From the NCBI RefSeq assembly GCF_002729955.1, contig NZ_PBYA01000031.1:1-64000 (forward strand): 64,000 nt of DNA, read 5' to 3'. Positions 1-16,872 of the stretch are shown here, in pieces; positions within the stretch are counted from its first letter, which is position 1; every line of letters starts with the position of its first letter. This stretch comes from Salinisphaera sp. (GTDB lineage: Bacteria; Pseudomonadota; Gammaproteobacteria; Nevskiales; Salinisphaeraceae). The notes under the pieces are model-generated. The model saw only the letters and a program-made list of their open reading frames with translations, did no database searches and had not been told where the DNA came from. The translations under genes were made by a program, and so were the position numbers.

Positions 1-564
1 CTGTGGTGGCTGATCGCGATCGGCTGGATCGTGCGCTATCCGACCGGCTGGGCGCGGGTGATGGGGCGTACCGATATCGGTACTGCCACCGGCCTGCTGA
101 CCCTGGTGGCCGCCGTGGCAGCGGTGACCTATCTGCACCAGAGCGATCAGGGCGCACTGCTGCTGCTCGCTTTCTTCTTCCTCGTCTGGGCCGCGGATAC
201 CGGTGCCTATATCGCGGGGCGCACCTTCGGCCGGCACAAGCTGGCGCCCGCGGTCAGTCCGGGCAAGACCCGCGAAGGCGCCGTCGGCGGCGTGGTCGCT
301 GCCATGGTCTTTGCGGGCCTGGGTGCGTGGGTGCTCGGTTTTGGCGAGGCGCGCCTGGTGGGGTTTGTTCTGCTTGGCGCCTGGGTGGCGGTGATCTCCA
401 TCGTGGGTGATCTGACCATCAGCATGTTCAAGCGTCACGCCGGCATCAAGGACAGCGGCACGCTGTTCCCCGGCCATGGCGGTGTGCTCGACCGGCTCGA
501 CAGCGTGCTGGCGGCCGCGCCCTGGTTTGTTGCCGGGCTGCACTGGTTGCCCAGCGCCGTCTAG
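1..564 (+). CDS. cdsA: Phosphatidate cytidylyltransferase, 5'-truncated by window edge
   Basis: This is the C-terminal part of CDP-diacylglycerol synthase, an inner-membrane enzyme that makes CDP-diacylglycerol from phosphatidate and CTP for phospholipid synthesis. The frame is open from base 1, so the start lies outside the window. Several hydrophobic membrane segments are visible. The family signature is present near the end: SIVGDL, then KRHAGIKDSGTLFPGHGG and LDRLDS, which carries the Asp and Lys residues of the active site. The next gene is rseP, as in the usual dxr-cdsA-rseP-bamA order, which supports the call. The C-terminus looks complete. Confidence 0.95.
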   Translation: MWWLIAIGWIVRYPTGWARVMGRTDIGTATGLLTLVAAVAAVTYLHQSDQGALLLLAFFFLVWAADTGAYIAGRTFGRHKLAPAVSPGKTREGAVGGVVAAMVFAGLGAWVLGFGEARLVGFVLLGAWVAVISIVGDLTISMFKRHAGIKDSGTLFPGHGGVLDRLDSVLAAAPWFVAGLHWLPSAV

Positions 565-692
565 CAGCGTTCGCCGTATGCTGCGACGACGCAGGTAAAC
601 TGGCAGGGGTTGCGCATATCCACAACAGGCGCGCGATTCGGTGATCCAATCCACGCCGGCTGTAACGCCAATGTTCGGGAGAAACGAATTAC

Positions 693-2054
693 ATGTCTGA
701 CTGGCTGATGTCGGTTCCGGCGTTCATCGTGGCCATCGGCCTGCTCGTGGCCGTACACGAATACGGCCATTTCTGGGTCGCACGCCGTATGGGCGTGAAG
801 GTGCTGCGTTATTCGATCGGTTTCGGCAACCGCATCTGGGGTTTCACCGGCCGTCGCAGCGGCATCGAATACTGGCTGTCGGCGATCCCGCTGGGCGGCT
901 ACGTCAAGATGCTCGACGAGCGCGAAGGACCGGTCGCCGAGGCCGACAAACCCTATGCCTTCAATCGCCAGCATCCGGCCCGCCGAATCGCGATCGTCGC
1001 CGCGGGGCCGGGGGTCAACTTTATCTTCGCGATCGCGGCCTACTGGCTGGTGTTCATGATCGGGGTCGCCGGCATCAAACCCATGATTGCCGCCGCGCCC
1101 GAGAATAGTCTGGCCGCCGAGGCGGGCCTGCGTTCGGGCGACGAGATCGTGGCGATCGACGAGCGGCGTATCGAGAACTGGGAAGACCTGCGCCTGGGCC
1201 TGATCGAGCGTGGCCTCGATGGCGATGCGGTGCAGCTGCAGGTGCGTAACGGCGAGGGCTCGGTACGTCGCGTCGGATTGGATTTGAGCGACGTGCCAGC
1301 CGACCCGGAGAAGCTGTTCGACCGGCTCGGGCTTATGCCCTATCAACCGCCGGCCACGCCGCTGATCGCGGATGTCGTGGCCGATAGCGCGGCCAGCCGG
1401 GCCGGATTGCAAAAAGGCGACGAGATTCAAGCGGTGGATGGCGACGCCATGGACACCCCGCAGGCCCTGGTCGAGCGAATCCAGGCGAGCCCGGGCGAGC
1501 GCGTAACGCTCACCGTGTTGCGCGATGGCCAAACCCTCGATATGCCGGTCACGCTCGCCTCGGTCGACAACGACGACGGCGTCGCCGAGGGCCGCCTGGG
1601 CGCGCAGATCGGCGTGAATGCCGAGGCGTGGCAGAGTATGCGTACCACCCGGCAGCTCGGCCCGCTGGCTGCCGTTCCGGCGGCCGTGGCCAAGACATGG
1701 GAGGTCTCGGCGCTGACCGTACGCCTTATGGGGCGCATGATCACCGGCGATGTTTCGCTGCGTAATGTCAGCGGCCCGATTCAGATCGCCAACTACGCCG
1801 GACAGACCGCGAGTATCGGTCTGGAAGCGTTTGTTGGATTTCTTGCCCTGGTTAGCGTCAGTCTGGCGGTGCTCAACCTGCTGCCGATTCCGGTGTTAGA
1901 CGGGGGGCATCTTCTGTATTATTCGATCGAATGGATCAGGGGCCGACCTCTTTCGGAGGCGGTACAGGTCGCAGGTCAGCAGGTCGGCATGGTCGCTCTC
2001 CTGATGCTGATGACCCTGGCTTTCTACAACGATATCCTGCGCTTGCTCGGGTAA
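693..2054 (+). CDS. rseP: RIP zinc metalloprotease RseP (site-2 protease)
   Basis: RseP is the inner-membrane site-2 protease that cuts RseA within the membrane during the sigma-E envelope stress response and removes signal-peptide remnants. The zinc motif HEYGH is at residues 22-26 in the first membrane helix. Two PDZ-type regions fill the periplasmic middle, with GLRSGDEIVAID and GLQKGDEIQAVDG as their recognisable loops. The second active-site motif, LLPIPVLDGG, lies near residue 400 before the last membrane helix. The 453-residue length is normal. The start at 693 follows a GGGAG ribosome site. bamA begins 16 bases downstream, so the two are probably co-transcribed. Confidence 0.97.
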   Translation: MSDWLMSVPAFIVAIGLLVAVHEYGHFWVARRMGVKVLRYSIGFGNRIWGFTGRRSGIEYWLSAIPLGGYVKMLDEREGPVAEADKPYAFNRQHPARRIAIVAAGPGVNFIFAIAAYWLVFMIGVAGIKPMIAAAPENSLAAEAGLRSGDEIVAIDERRIENWEDLRLGLIERGLDGDAVQLQVRNGEGSVRRVGLDLSDVPADPEKLFDRLGLMPYQPPATPLIADVVADSAASRAGLQKGDEIQAVDGDAMDTPQALVERIQASPGERVTLTVLRDGQTLDMPVTLASVDNDDGVAEGRLGAQIGVNAEAWQSMRTTRQLGPLAAVPAAVAKTWEVSALTVRLMGRMITGDVSLRNVSGPIQIANYAGQTASIGLEAFVGFLALVSVSLAVLNLLPIPVLDGGHLLYYSIEWIRGRPLSEAVQVAGQQVGMVALLMLMTLAFYNDILRLLG

Positions 2055-2070
2055 GTAAGGTTCTTGAAAT

Positions 2071-4434
2071 ATGCCTGTATGTGTGTCGCGCGCGCTCGCC
2101 GTGCTCCTGTGTCTTTTTGCTGCAAGCGCCTGGGCGCAGGCTCAATCGTCGAATTCCGGTTACGACTTTCGCGTGGACGACGTGCGCGTGGTCGGCGTGC
2201 AACGCCTGGAGCCGGGCACCGTGCTCACCTACCTGCCGTTGTCGGTAGGCGATCGTCTGAGCGAGGCTCGCGCGCAGCAGTCGATTCGTGCGCTCTACGA
2301 CACGGGCCTGTTCGAGAACGTCGCCCTGCAGCGTGAAGGCAATACGCTGGTCGTCGACGTGACCGAGCGCCCCGAGATCGCGAGTTTCTCGATCGAGGGC
2401 AACAAGAACATCGGCGGCGAGCAGCTCAAGGATGCGCTCGCACAGCAGGGGCTGGCCCAGGGCGAGCTCTACAAGCGATCGCTCGTCGACCAGCTCGAGC
2501 AGGAGCTGCGTCGTCAGTACTACGCCAACGGCTATTACAGCGTGGCGATCGATACCGAGGTCAAGGAGCTCGACAACAATCGCGTGGCCATCGATATCGA
2601 TGTGACCGAAGGCGAGGTCGCCTCGATCAAGGACATCAACATCATCGGCAACGAGCACTTCAGCGACGACGAGTTGCGCGACGTGTTCGAACTCAAGGCC
2701 AGCTCGCCGGCCTATACGCATCCGCTGACGTTCTGGCGCAGCCGCGATCGTTACTCGCGCGAGAAGCTGCTCGGCGACCTGGAGTCGCTGAACTCCTTCT
2801 ACCAGAACCGTGGCTATGTCCGGTTCAACGTGTCGTCGATCCAGGTGTCGCTGTCCCCGGATAACCGCAACATCTTCCTCACCATCAACGTGGACGAGGG
2901 CGATCAGTACACCATCAACGATTACGAATTCGCCGGCGACATGATCGTGCCGCAGACCAGCCTTCAGCGGCTGGTCACGGTCGAGCCGGGCCAGACCTTC
3001 TCGCGCGGCGACGTCGATGCCTCGGCCAACAGCATCAGCTCCGGCCTGGCGGACTTCGGCTATGCCTTTGCCGATGTCGACCCGCTGACCCGCGTCAACG
3101 AGGAAGACAAGACCGTCGATCTGACCTTCTTCATCGATCCCGGCAAGCGGGCCTATGTCCGTCAGATCACCTTTAACGGCAACGACAAGACCAACGACGA
3201 AACCCTGCGACGCGAAATGCGCCAGTTCGAAGGCGCGCCTTTCTCGCGCCGTGGCGTGGAGCGTTCCCGCACCCGTCTGGCGCGTCTGCCGTACATTCAG
3301 GATGTACAGGTCAACACCGAGAAAGTGGCCGGCAGCGAAGATCTGGTCGACGTGGACTACGACGTCACCGAGCGCGCTGCGGGTACGCTTCAGTTCGGCG
3401 TGGGCTTCTCCGATGCCCAGGGTTTCCTGGTCAACGGCAGCGTGTCGCACAGCAACTTCCGGGGCACCGGCAACCGTCTGAGCCTGCGCGCCGAAACCAA
3501 CGACTACGCCAAGAGCGTGGGCGCGAGCTGGACCGACCCTTATTTCACCGACGAGGGCGTCTCGCGCACCATCTCGGGGTTCTATCGCAACACCGACCAG
3601 CTGATCCGTATCGGCTCGGGCTTCGACCTCAACTCGGTCGGCGGTGCGGTCACCTTCGGTCTGCCGATCACCGAGTATTCGCAGCTCCGTGCCGGCCTCG
3701 GCGTGGAGCGCAACGAGATCAACTCGGCGGTCAACCGCAACGGCGAACAGCGGCTCTCGGACGAGCTTGCCGAGTTCATCGACGAAAACGGCAAGGAAGC
3801 CACCACCTACGAACTGCAGACCGGCTGGTCGCGCGACACGCGTAACCGCACCTTCTTCGCCACCCGCGGTACCAACACCGAGTTCCAGTTCAACATCAAG
3901 GGGCCGGGCTCCGACCTCGAGTACTACGACACCAGCCTCGAACATGAGCGCTATTTCCGTGTGGGCGCCTGGGTGCCGGGCCTGTCCGACAAGATGGTGC
4001 TGTCCATGGATGGTCGTGTGGCCCAGACCGATGTCTGGGGCGACGGCGAGGACGTGCCGCCTTACGACAACTTCTTCGCCGGTGGTGCACGCTCGGTGCG
4101 TGGCTACTCCAACGGTGGTCTCGGCCCGCGCGACTCCTTCGATAACCCGTTCGGTGGTCAGTTCCTGACCACGCTGCAAAGCGAACTCGTGATTCCGACG
4201 TTCCTGGAGTCCGACAACAAGTCCACGCGACTGACGGCCTTCTACGACATCGGTAACGTCTATGAGGACGCGAGCGCGTTCGAAGCCTCGGATCTGCGCA
4301 AGTCCGCCGGTGTGGCGTTCTACTGGTTCACGCCGTTCTTCGGGCTGCTGCGTGTGAGCTATGCCGCCTATGTGGACGATCCCGACAACGACGATGTGGA
4401 TCGCTTCCAGTTCTCCTTCGGTGTCGGGCTCTAG
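2071..4434 (+). CDS. bamA: Outer membrane protein assembly factor BamA
   Basis: BamA is the Omp85 core of the BAM complex, which folds and inserts beta-barrel proteins into the outer membrane. The 787-residue product begins with a signal peptide ending near AWAQA. Five POTRA repeats follow to about residue 420, each with the typical VxVEGN/GxF pattern (for example SFSIEGNKNIGG and INIIGNEHFSDDEL). A C-terminal barrel completes the protein, with the Omp85 loop motif VRGY near residue 675. The last residue is Leu instead of the aromatic residue usual in the barrel-terminal signal. It lies between rseP and skp, the standard order. Confidence 0.97.
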   Translation: MPVCVSRALAVLLCLFAASAWAQAQSSNSGYDFRVDDVRVVGVQRLEPGTVLTYLPLSVGDRLSEARAQQSIRALYDTGLFENVALQREGNTLVVDVTERPEIASFSIEGNKNIGGEQLKDALAQQGLAQGELYKRSLVDQLEQELRRQYYANGYYSVAIDTEVKELDNNRVAIDIDVTEGEVASIKDINIIGNEHFSDDELRDVFELKASSPAYTHPLTFWRSRDRYSREKLLGDLESLNSFYQNRGYVRFNVSSIQVSLSPDNRNIFLTINVDEGDQYTINDYEFAGDMIVPQTSLQRLVTVEPGQTFSRGDVDASANSISSGLADFGYAFADVDPLTRVNEEDKTVDLTFFIDPGKRAYVRQITFNGNDKTNDETLRREMRQFEGAPFSRRGVERSRTRLARLPYIQDVQVNTEKVAGSEDLVDVDYDVTERAAGTLQFGVGFSDAQGFLVNGSVSHSNFRGTGNRLSLRAETNDYAKSVGASWTDPYFTDEGVSRTISGFYRNTDQLIRIGSGFDLNSVGGAVTFGLPITEYSQLRAGLGVERNEINSAVNRNGEQRLSDELAEFIDENGKEATTYELQTGWSRDTRNRTFFATRGTNTEFQFNIKGPGSDLEYYDTSLEHERYFRVGAWVPGLSDKMVLSMDGRVAQTDVWGDGEDVPPYDNFFAGGARSVRGYSNGGLGPRDSFDNPFGGQFLTTLQSELVIPTFLESDNKSTRLTAFYDIGNVYEDASAFEASDLRKSAGVAFYWFTPFFGLLRVSYAAYVDDPDNDDVDRFQFSFGVGL

Positions 4435-4456
4435 TCCGGCACGGTTCGGTAGCGAC

Positions 4457-4996
4457 ATGTATTCGATACGACGCATTCCGGCCGCGATTGTCCTGACGTG
4501 CATGCTCGCGTTCACGACGTCGCTGCAGGCGGCGCCCGTGGCCGGCGACGGCGGGAACAAGGTGCTGTGTATCGGCGTGGTGGACGTTTCGCGGGTGATC
4601 AACGAATCGCCCCAGGCGGCGCGGGCCAAGTCGAGCATGGCCACCCAGTTCGCCAAGCGAAAGAACGCCCTCGAGGCCAAGTCGAATGCGCTGCGCCAGG
4701 ATATGGACCGGCTCGCCCAGGATGCCAGCGTGATGAGCGACGAGGATCGCGACAAGCTGCAGAGCGATATCCGCGACCGTCAGCGCGAATTGCAGCTCGA
4801 ACGCAGCAAGTACAACGACGACGTCTCCGACGCCGAGCATAAAGAGTTCGAGCAGATGCGCGGCGATATTCTGGACATCATCAATCAGTATGCCGAGGAC
4901 AACGGCTACGACCTGATTCTGGGCGAGGGCGTGATCTATAGCAGCGATGCAGTCGATGTAACCGACGAGATCCTGGCCGAACTCGGGGACGGTTAA
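4457..4996 (+). CDS. skp: Periplasmic OmpH/Skp-family chaperone
   Basis: Skp is a periplasmic holdase that shields unfolded outer-membrane proteins on their way to BamA. The product has an N-terminal signal peptide ending around SLQAA. It then shows the family's short beta segment, CIGVVDVSRVIN, followed by a long charged coiled-coil (about residues 60-145) and a C-terminal segment DLILGEGVIY that packs into the trimer body. The ATG at 4457 was chosen because it gives a proper signal peptide; upstream in-frame codons overlap the end of bamA. It lies directly downstream of bamA and upstream of lpxD, as in other gammaproteobacteria. Confidence 0.92.
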   Translation: MYSIRRIPAAIVLTCMLAFTTSLQAAPVAGDGGNKVLCIGVVDVSRVINESPQAARAKSSMATQFAKRKNALEAKSNALRQDMDRLAQDASVMSDEDRDKLQSDIRDRQRELQLERSKYNDDVSDAEHKEFEQMRGDILDIINQYAEDNGYDLILGEGVIYSSDAVDVTDEILAELGDG

Positions 4997-4999
4997 GTC

Positions 5000-6049
5000 A
5001 TGGCGACGAACACGTCGCCCGCGCTCACGCTCGAGGCGCTAGCCGAGCGTTTCGATCTGGCCGTGTCTGCCGATGCGGCGCAGACGGCGATCGTCGGCGT
5101 ATGCGCGCTGGAGCCGGGCAAGCGCGATTGTATTGCCTTTGCCGAAAACGCAGGCCAGATCGAAGCGATCCGCCGCAGCGCGGCTGCGGCCGTGATCTGT
5201 CCGCCCGCGGTCGCCGAGGCCGTCGACATACCGGCACTGGTCGCGAAACAGCCCCGTCTTGCGTTTGCTCGCGTGGCGGCACTGTTTGATCGCCCGCCGC
5301 CGCGCGCCGGCATGCATCCCCGTGCCGTGGTCGCCGATACCGCCCGCGTGGATGAGCAGGCCAGCATTGCCGCGAATGTGGTCATCGGCGAGAACAGCGT
5401 CATCGAGGCCGGTGCAGTGATCGGCGCGAACACGGTGATCGGTGACGAGGTCCATATCGGGGCCGACAGCCGTATCGCCAGCAATTGCAGTATCGGCGAT
5501 CGCGTACATATCGGCGCCCGGGTCAGCATCGAAGCCAACGCCGTGATCGGCGGTCGCGGTTTCGGGCTCGTGCACAACGGCGCCGGCTGGGAGCCGATCC
5601 CGCAGATGGGCCGCGTGCGCATCGGCGACGAGGTGGAAATCGGCGCCGGCAGCACCATCGATCGCGGCGCGCTGGACGACACGGTGATCGAGCAGGGCGT
5701 GAAGATCGACAACCAGGTCCACATCGCCCATAACTGCCGCATCGGCGCACATACCGTGGTGGCGGGCTGTACCGGTATTGCCGGTTCCTGCACGATCGGC
5801 TCGAACTGCATGATCGGCGGGGGCGTGGGCATCGGTGATCACGTCACCATCGCCGATGGTGTGATCGTGACCGCGGCCAGCCAGGTGCCCAAGAACATCG
5901 ACCGAAGCGGCGTATACTCCTCGACTTTTCGTGCCATGCCGGCCGCCGGCTGGCGCAAGCGCCTCGCCCTGTTTCGACAACTCGACAAGCTCGAGCGACG
6001 CCTGCGGCGGGTGGAGCGCGCGACCCCTTCCTCGGAGAACAATGAATGA
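5000..6049 (+). CDS. lpxD: UDP-3-O-acylglucosamine N-acyltransferase
   Basis: LpxD transfers a 3-hydroxyacyl chain from acyl carrier protein to UDP-3-O-acylglucosamine, the third step of lipid A synthesis. An N-terminal uridine-binding domain (about residues 1-105) is followed by many hexapeptide repeats of the [IV]G.... type forming a left-handed beta-helix. The catalytic His is expected in the segment [10 protein letters not shown] (His244, equivalent to E. coli His239). A C-terminal helical tail rich in Lys and Arg ends the protein. The start codon lies 3 bases after the skp stop, and the stop overlaps the fabZ start as ATGA, so translation is probably coupled. Confidence 0.97.
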   Translation: MATNTSPALTLEALAERFDLAVSADAAQTAIVGVCALEPGKRDCIAFAENAGQIEAIRRSAAAAVICPPAVAEAVDIPALVAKQPRLAFARVAALFDRPPPRAGMHPRAVVADTARVDEQASIAANVVIGENSVIEAGAVIGANTVIGDEVHIGADSRIASNCSIGDRVHIGARVSIEANAVIGGRGFGLVHNGAGWEPIPQMGRVRIGDEVEIGAGSTIDRGALDDTVIEQGVKIDNQVHIAHNCRIGAHTVVAGCTGIAGSCTIGSNCMIGGGVGIGDHVTIADGVIVTAASQVPKNIDRSGVYSSTFRAMPAAGWRKRLALFRQLDKLERRLRRVERATPSSENNE

Positions 6050-6495
6050 GCGATCAAGACGATATCAAGGCGATCATGCGGCAGTTACCGCATCGTTTCC
6101 CGTTTTTGCTGGTGGACCGGGTGCTCTCCTGCGAGCCGGGCAAGTCCATCACGGCGATCAAGAACGTCACCATCAACGAGCCGTTCTTTCCGGGGCATTT
6201 CCCCAGCGAGCCGGTCATGCCGGGTGTGCTCATCCTCGAAGCGCTGGCCCAGGCCGGCTTGATTCTGGGTATGCGCACGGTGGAATCGGAAGAGGGCACG
6301 ATCGTCTATTTCGCCGGTATCGACAAGGCACGCTTCAAGCGGCGCGTGGTGCCGGGTGATCAGCTGCTGCTCAAACTCGTGGTGGGTTCGGCCAAGAAAC
6401 GGATCTGGCGTTTCGATGCCGAAGCCTGGGTCGGCGACGAGCTGGCCTGCCGTGCACAAATGATGGCCGTCCCGGGGAAGCCCGATGCCAATTGA
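6046..6495 (+). CDS. fabZ: 3-hydroxyacyl-[acyl-carrier-protein] dehydratase FabZ
   Basis: FabZ dehydrates beta-hydroxyacyl-ACP in fatty acid elongation. It competes with LpxA/LpxD for the same 3-hydroxyacyl-ACP pool, which explains its place between them. The 149-residue hotdog-fold protein has [13 protein letters not shown] at the N-terminus. The active site shows FPGHFP with catalytic His51 and VLILEA with catalytic Glu65. It starts inside the lpxD stop (ATGA overlap), and its 3' end overlaps lpxA by 11 bases. Confidence 0.97.
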   Translation: MSDQDDIKAIMRQLPHRFPFLLVDRVLSCEPGKSITAIKNVTINEPFFPGHFPSEPVMPGVLILEALAQAGLILGMRTVESEEGTIVYFAGIDKARFKRRVVPGDQLLLKLVVGSAKKRIWRFDAEAWVGDELACRAQMMAVPGKPDAN

Positions 6496-7258
6496 TCCCA
6501 GCGCACAAGTTCATCCCGAAGCCGAGATCGCCGACGATGTGGATATCGGCCCGTTCACCGTTATCGGCCCGCACGTCAAGATCGGCGCCGGTACCCGGGT
6601 GGGCCCGCATGTGGTCATTTCCGGCCATACCACCATCGGCCGCGAGAACCAGATCTTCCAGTTCGTATCGCTGGGTGCCGAGCCGCAGCACCGCGTGTAT
6701 GCCGGTGAGCCCACGCGCCTGACGATCGGGGATCGCAACACGTTTCGCGAATACTGCAGCGTGCATCGCGGTACCGTCATCGACCAGAGCGAGACCATCA
6801 TCGGCGACGACAATCTGCTGATGGCCTATACCCATATTGCCCACGACTGCGTGCTGGGCAACGGCATCACCATGGCCAACGGTGCGAGCCTGGCCGGGCA
6901 TGTGCGAATCGGTGATTTCTGTATTCTCGCCGGCTTCGCGCTCGTGTATCAGTTCCGGCGTGTGGGCACGATGGCGTTTCTGGCTTACTGCAGCGGCGTT
7001 CAGCAGGATGTGCCGGCCTTCGTTCGCAGCGCCGGCGCGCCGGCCGTGCCGCACGGGGTCAACTCGGTGGGCATGCGTCGTCGCGGCTACAGCGAAGAAG
7101 AGGTCACCGCGGCCAAGCGCGCCTATCGCACCATCTATCGTTCCAAGCTGCGTCTTGAACAGGCCCGCGAAGCACTGCGCGAACCGGCCCAGTCGAGCGA
7201 GGCAGTACGTCTGATGCTGGAATCGCTCGAACAGGCCGAGCGCGGCATCATTCGCTAG
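6485..7258 (+). CDS. lpxA: UDP-N-acetylglucosamine O-acyltransferase
   Basis: LpxA catalyses the first step of lipid A synthesis, moving a 3-hydroxyacyl group from ACP to UDP-GlcNAc. The 257-residue protein has an N-terminal left-handed beta-helix of hexapeptide repeats (about residues 1-185) and a helical C-terminus. The catalytic motif HIAHD places the general base at His120, with His117 alongside. The segment HVRIGDFCILAGFALV corresponds to the substrate-binding coil. The ATG overlaps the end of fabZ, consistent with one lpxD-fabZ-lpxA-lpxB operon. Confidence 0.97.
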   Translation: MPIDPSAQVHPEAEIADDVDIGPFTVIGPHVKIGAGTRVGPHVVISGHTTIGRENQIFQFVSLGAEPQHRVYAGEPTRLTIGDRNTFREYCSVHRGTVIDQSETIIGDDNLLMAYTHIAHDCVLGNGITMANGASLAGHVRIGDFCILAGFALVYQFRRVGTMAFLAYCSGVQQDVPAFVRSAGAPAVPHGVNSVGMRRRGYSEEEVTAAKRAYRTIYRSKLRLEQAREALREPAQSSEAVRLMLESLEQAERGIIR

Positions 7259-7261
7259 CAC

Positions 7262-8422
7262 GTGGTCGATGCCCAGCCCCGTTTCTTCATCGTGGCCGGC
7301 GAACAGTCCGGCGATGTACTCGGCGCGGGGCTGATTCGCGCACTGCGAGAACGCTACCCCGGCGCTCGCTTCGAAGGGGTCACCGGCCCACTCATGCGCG
7401 AGGCCGGTTGTGAAACGCTGGCCGATATCGAAGCGCTGTCGCTGTTCGGCATCAGCGAAGTGATCGCCCAGATACCGCGGCTGCTGCGTTTGCGGCGGCG
7501 CCTGTTCGAGCGCATCGTCGACACCCGACCCGATGCATTCATCGGCATCGATGCCCCGGCTTTCAATACCGCGCTGGAAATACGAGTGCGCCAGCGCGGC
7601 ATTGCCACCGTGCACTATGTCTGTCCGACCGCCTGGGCCTGGCGGCAGGGGCGCACCAAAAGCATTCGCAAGGCCGTCGACCTGCTGCTGGCGATATTCC
7701 CGTTCGAAGAGGCGTTCTTTCGTCGTTTCGATATCCCGGTCACTTTCGTCGGCCACCCCCTGGCCAACGAATTGCCCCTGCATCCCGACAGCCCCAGCGC
7801 GCGGCGGGCCCTGGGGCTGGACAGCGACGCGCCACTGCTGGGCCTGTTGCCAGGCAGCCGCCGTTCCGAGGTCAGCCGGCTCGGGCCGGTGTTCATCGAA
7901 ACCGCGCGTTGGCTGCAGGCGCGCCCCCCCGAACTGAAGTTCGTGGCACCCATGGCCACGCCCGCCGTGCGCGAACTATTCGAAGCCCAGATCGACCAGG
8001 CCGGTGCGGACCTGAATATCCGGCTCATCGACGGGCGTTCGCGGGAGATCATGCGCGCGGCCGACGTGCTGCTGCTTGCCTCAGGCACGGCCACGCTGGA
8101 GGCGCTGTTGGCGAAAACGCCCATGGTCGTGGCCTACAAGCTGTCGCCGATGAACTATGCGATCGCCCGCCTGTTCAATCTGATCAAGACCGAGCATGTG
8201 AGCATGCCCAATCTGCTGGCGCAGCGTGCGCTGGTGCCGGAATGCCTGCAGCAACAGGCACGGGTGTCGGTGCTCGGCCCCGAGGTCGAGCGGCTTCTGG
8301 AATCGGGCGAGGCACGCGCGGCCCAGACCGATGCCTTCGACGCCATCCATCAGCAGCTGGCCTGCGACGCCGACCAGCGTGCCGCGAACGCGGTCGCGGC
8401 CCTGATCGAGGCACGCCAATGA
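7262..8422 (+). CDS. lpxB: Lipid-A-disaccharide synthase
   Basis: LpxB is a peripheral membrane glycosyltransferase that joins UDP-2,3-diacylglucosamine to lipid X to form the beta-1,6 disaccharide of lipid A. The 386-residue length matches the family. The N-terminal [10 protein letters not shown] segment, the [10 protein letters not shown] motif near residue 120, [10 protein letters not shown], and [13 protein letters not shown] with MVVAYK after it are all typical. Translation appears to start at a GTG 3 bases after the lpxA stop. The 3' end overlaps rnhB as ATGA. Confidence 0.96.
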   Translation: MVDAQPRFFIVAGEQSGDVLGAGLIRALRERYPGARFEGVTGPLMREAGCETLADIEALSLFGISEVIAQIPRLLRLRRRLFERIVDTRPDAFIGIDAPAFNTALEIRVRQRGIATVHYVCPTAWAWRQGRTKSIRKAVDLLLAIFPFEEAFFRRFDIPVTFVGHPLANELPLHPDSPSARRALGLDSDAPLLGLLPGSRRSEVSRLGPVFIETARWLQARPPELKFVAPMATPAVRELFEAQIDQAGADLNIRLIDGRSREIMRAADVLLLASGTATLEALLAKTPMVVAYKLSPMNYAIARLFNLIKTEHVSMPNLLAQRALVPECLQQQARVSVLGPEVERLLESGEARAAQTDAFDAIHQQLACDADQRAANAVAALIEARQ

Positions 8423-9042
8423 GGCGTCGCACGCGTCGCTTTGCCTGTCCCCTGGTCGCCGGCGTGGACGAAGTGGGGCGGGGTCCGCTCGCCGGCCCGG
8501 TCGTTGCCGCCGCGGTCATCCTGCCGGCGAGGCCGTTGCTGCGCGGCCTGACGGATTCGAAGGCGATCGGCGCGGCTGAGCGCGAACGCATGGACGAACG
8601 CATCCGCCAGCGTGCACTGGCTTATGCCATCGCCGAAGCCTCGGCGGCTGAGATCGACAGCCTCAATATTCTGCAGGCCAGCCTGCTGGCCATGCAGCGC
8701 GCCGTGGCGGCACTGCGGTTGACGCCGTTTGTGGCCTGGGTCGATGGCAATCAGCCGCCGCCGCTGAATATGCCGCTGCGTACGGTGGTCGGCGGTGACG
8801 GCAGCGTACCGGCGATCAGCGCGGCCTCGATCATTGCCAAGGTGGCCCGCGATCGGCAGATGAGCGAGTTCGATGCCCACTATCCGGGCTATGGGTTCGG
8901 CCAGCACAAGGGCTATGGCACGCAGGCACATCGTGACGCCATCGACGCCCACGGGGTGACGCCCATACATCGGCGCAGTTTCGCGCCGATTGCCCGAGCC
9001 CTTCAGGCGCGCCAGATCGACTTCATCGATCACTTCGGCTAG
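8419..9042 (+). CDS. rnhB: Ribonuclease HII
   Basis: RNase HII cuts the RNA strand of RNA-DNA hybrids and starts removal of single ribonucleotides from DNA. The four acidic active-site residues are visible: Asp17 and Glu18 in [13 protein letters not shown], Asp109 in WVDGN, and Asp145 in AKVARDRQM. The C-terminal [11 protein letters not shown] motif is also characteristic. The ATG at 8419 overlaps the lpxB stop; the frame is open further upstream, but that part lies within lpxB. About 300 non-coding bases follow, so this is probably the last gene of the lpx operon. Confidence 0.96.
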   Translation: MRRRTRRFACPLVAGVDEVGRGPLAGPVVAAAVILPARPLLRGLTDSKAIGAAERERMDERIRQRALAYAIAEASAAEIDSLNILQASLLAMQRAVAALRLTPFVAWVDGNQPPPLNMPLRTVVGGDGSVPAISAASIIAKVARDRQMSEFDAHYPGYGFGQHKGYGTQAHRDAIDAHGVTPIHRRSFAPIARALQARQIDFIDHFG

Positions 9043-9342
9043 AGCGCGCACGGGGGACAAAGCTGTCGCTGTTCGTATTCGCGCAAAGGGCCGCACGGAT
9101 ACGACCGCGGCTGACTAAGGCGCAACGCATGCCACGGCCCGCAACGCCCGCACGGCACGCGTTTCCGACGCGGGCGAATGTCGAGTGGCCGAACGTTGGG
9201 ACAATCGCAGCGGATTGCTCGTTAGAATGACGAACACGCAACGCCGGCCTGCGCCCACCGCTGGGCGTCCGTGCCCGGTGATACGTTTGCCCATGCCGAC
9301 GACGCCCGCGTCGGCGTGCCTGAGTGACCGACAGAAGAGCCT
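9043..9342. other. Intergenic region between rnhB and dnaE
   Basis: This 300-base stretch has no credible gene. A -10-like TAGAAT lies at 9223-9228, and a TTGGGA hexamer at 9196-9201 is 21 bases upstream of it, which is too far for a normal sigma-70 promoter. A dnaE promoter may be here but cannot be fixed by eye. No terminator with a T tract was seen after rnhB. Confidence 0.4.
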
Positions 9343-12843
<3,501 letters not shown>

Positions 12844-12873
12844 GCCGCGCAGCGGGCGAAGCAGCGATACACG

Positions 12874-13841
12874 ATGGCGCAGAAAAACCTCGACTACCTC
12901 GATTTCGAACAGCCGATTGCCGAGTTGCAGGAAAAGATCGAGGAGCTGCGCTTCGTCGCCGACGGCAGCGAGGTCAATCTAAGCGAAGAGATCACCAAGC
13001 TCGAGGGCAAGCGTCGCAGCCTGACCGAGCAGATCTTTTCCAAGCTCTCGACCTGGCAGGTCGCACAGATGGCCCGCCATCCGCTGCGCCCGTACATGCA
13101 GGATTATATCGACGGCATGTTCACCGATTTCGTCGAGCTGCACGGCGATCGAGCCTATGCCGACGACCCCGCCATCGTTGGCGGCACGGCCCGCCTGGGC
13201 GGCCAGTCGGTGATGGTGATCGGCCACCAGAAGGGCCGGGATACCAAGGAAAAGATCTATCGCAACTTCGGCATGCCGCGGCCCGAGGGCTATCGCAAGG
13301 CGCTGCGGCTGATGAAGCTTGCCGAGCGCTTCAACATGCCGGTGCTCACCTTCATCGATACGCCGGGCGCCTATCCGGGCATTGGCGCGGAAGAGCGCAA
13401 TCAGTCCGAAGCCATCGCCCGCAACCTGTTCGAAATGGCGCGCCTGCGGGTGCCGATCCTTTGCACCGTGGTCGGCGAGGGCGGCTCCGGCGGCGCGCTG
13501 GCCGTGGGCGTGGGCGATCACCTGATGATGCTCCAGTACAGCATCTACTCGGTGATTTCGCCGGAAGGCTGTGCCTCGATTCTCTGGAAGTCGGCCGAAC
13601 GGGCCGAGGAAGCGGCCGAGGCGATGAAGGTCGGCTCGGAAGACCTGCACCGCCTCAAGCTCGTTGACGAAGTGCTCGAAGAGCCGCTCGGCGGCGCCCA
13701 TCGCGACCCCAAGCAGCTGATGAAGCAGATGCGCGAACGCCTGCTCGCGAACATGACCCGGCTCAAGCGTATGGGCGTGGACGAGCTGCTGGAAGCCCGC
13801 TACAACCGCTGGATGGCCTTCGGCGACTTCAAGCTCGTGGG

Positions 13842-13845
<4 letters not shown>
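12874..13845 (+). CDS. accA: Acetyl-CoA carboxylase carboxyltransferase subunit alpha
   Basis: AccA pairs with AccD to transfer the carboxyl group from biotin carboxyl carrier protein to acetyl-CoA, giving malonyl-CoA for fatty acid synthesis. The 323-residue protein starts with [20 protein letters not shown], the usual helical N-terminus. It contains the crotonase-fold core with [35 protein letters not shown] and [14 protein letters not shown], which form the acyl-CoA site and oxyanion hole. The gene follows dnaE by 30 bases and overlaps tilS by GTGA at its 3' end. Confidence 0.98.

Positions 13846-16871
<3,026 letters not shown>

Positions 16872-16872
<1 letters not shown>

Noticed and set aside
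1936-4755. A very long open frame on the minus strand opposite bamA and skp
   Set aside because: It is antisense to strong conserved genes, has no recognisable protein motif, and long antisense frames are expected at this high GC.
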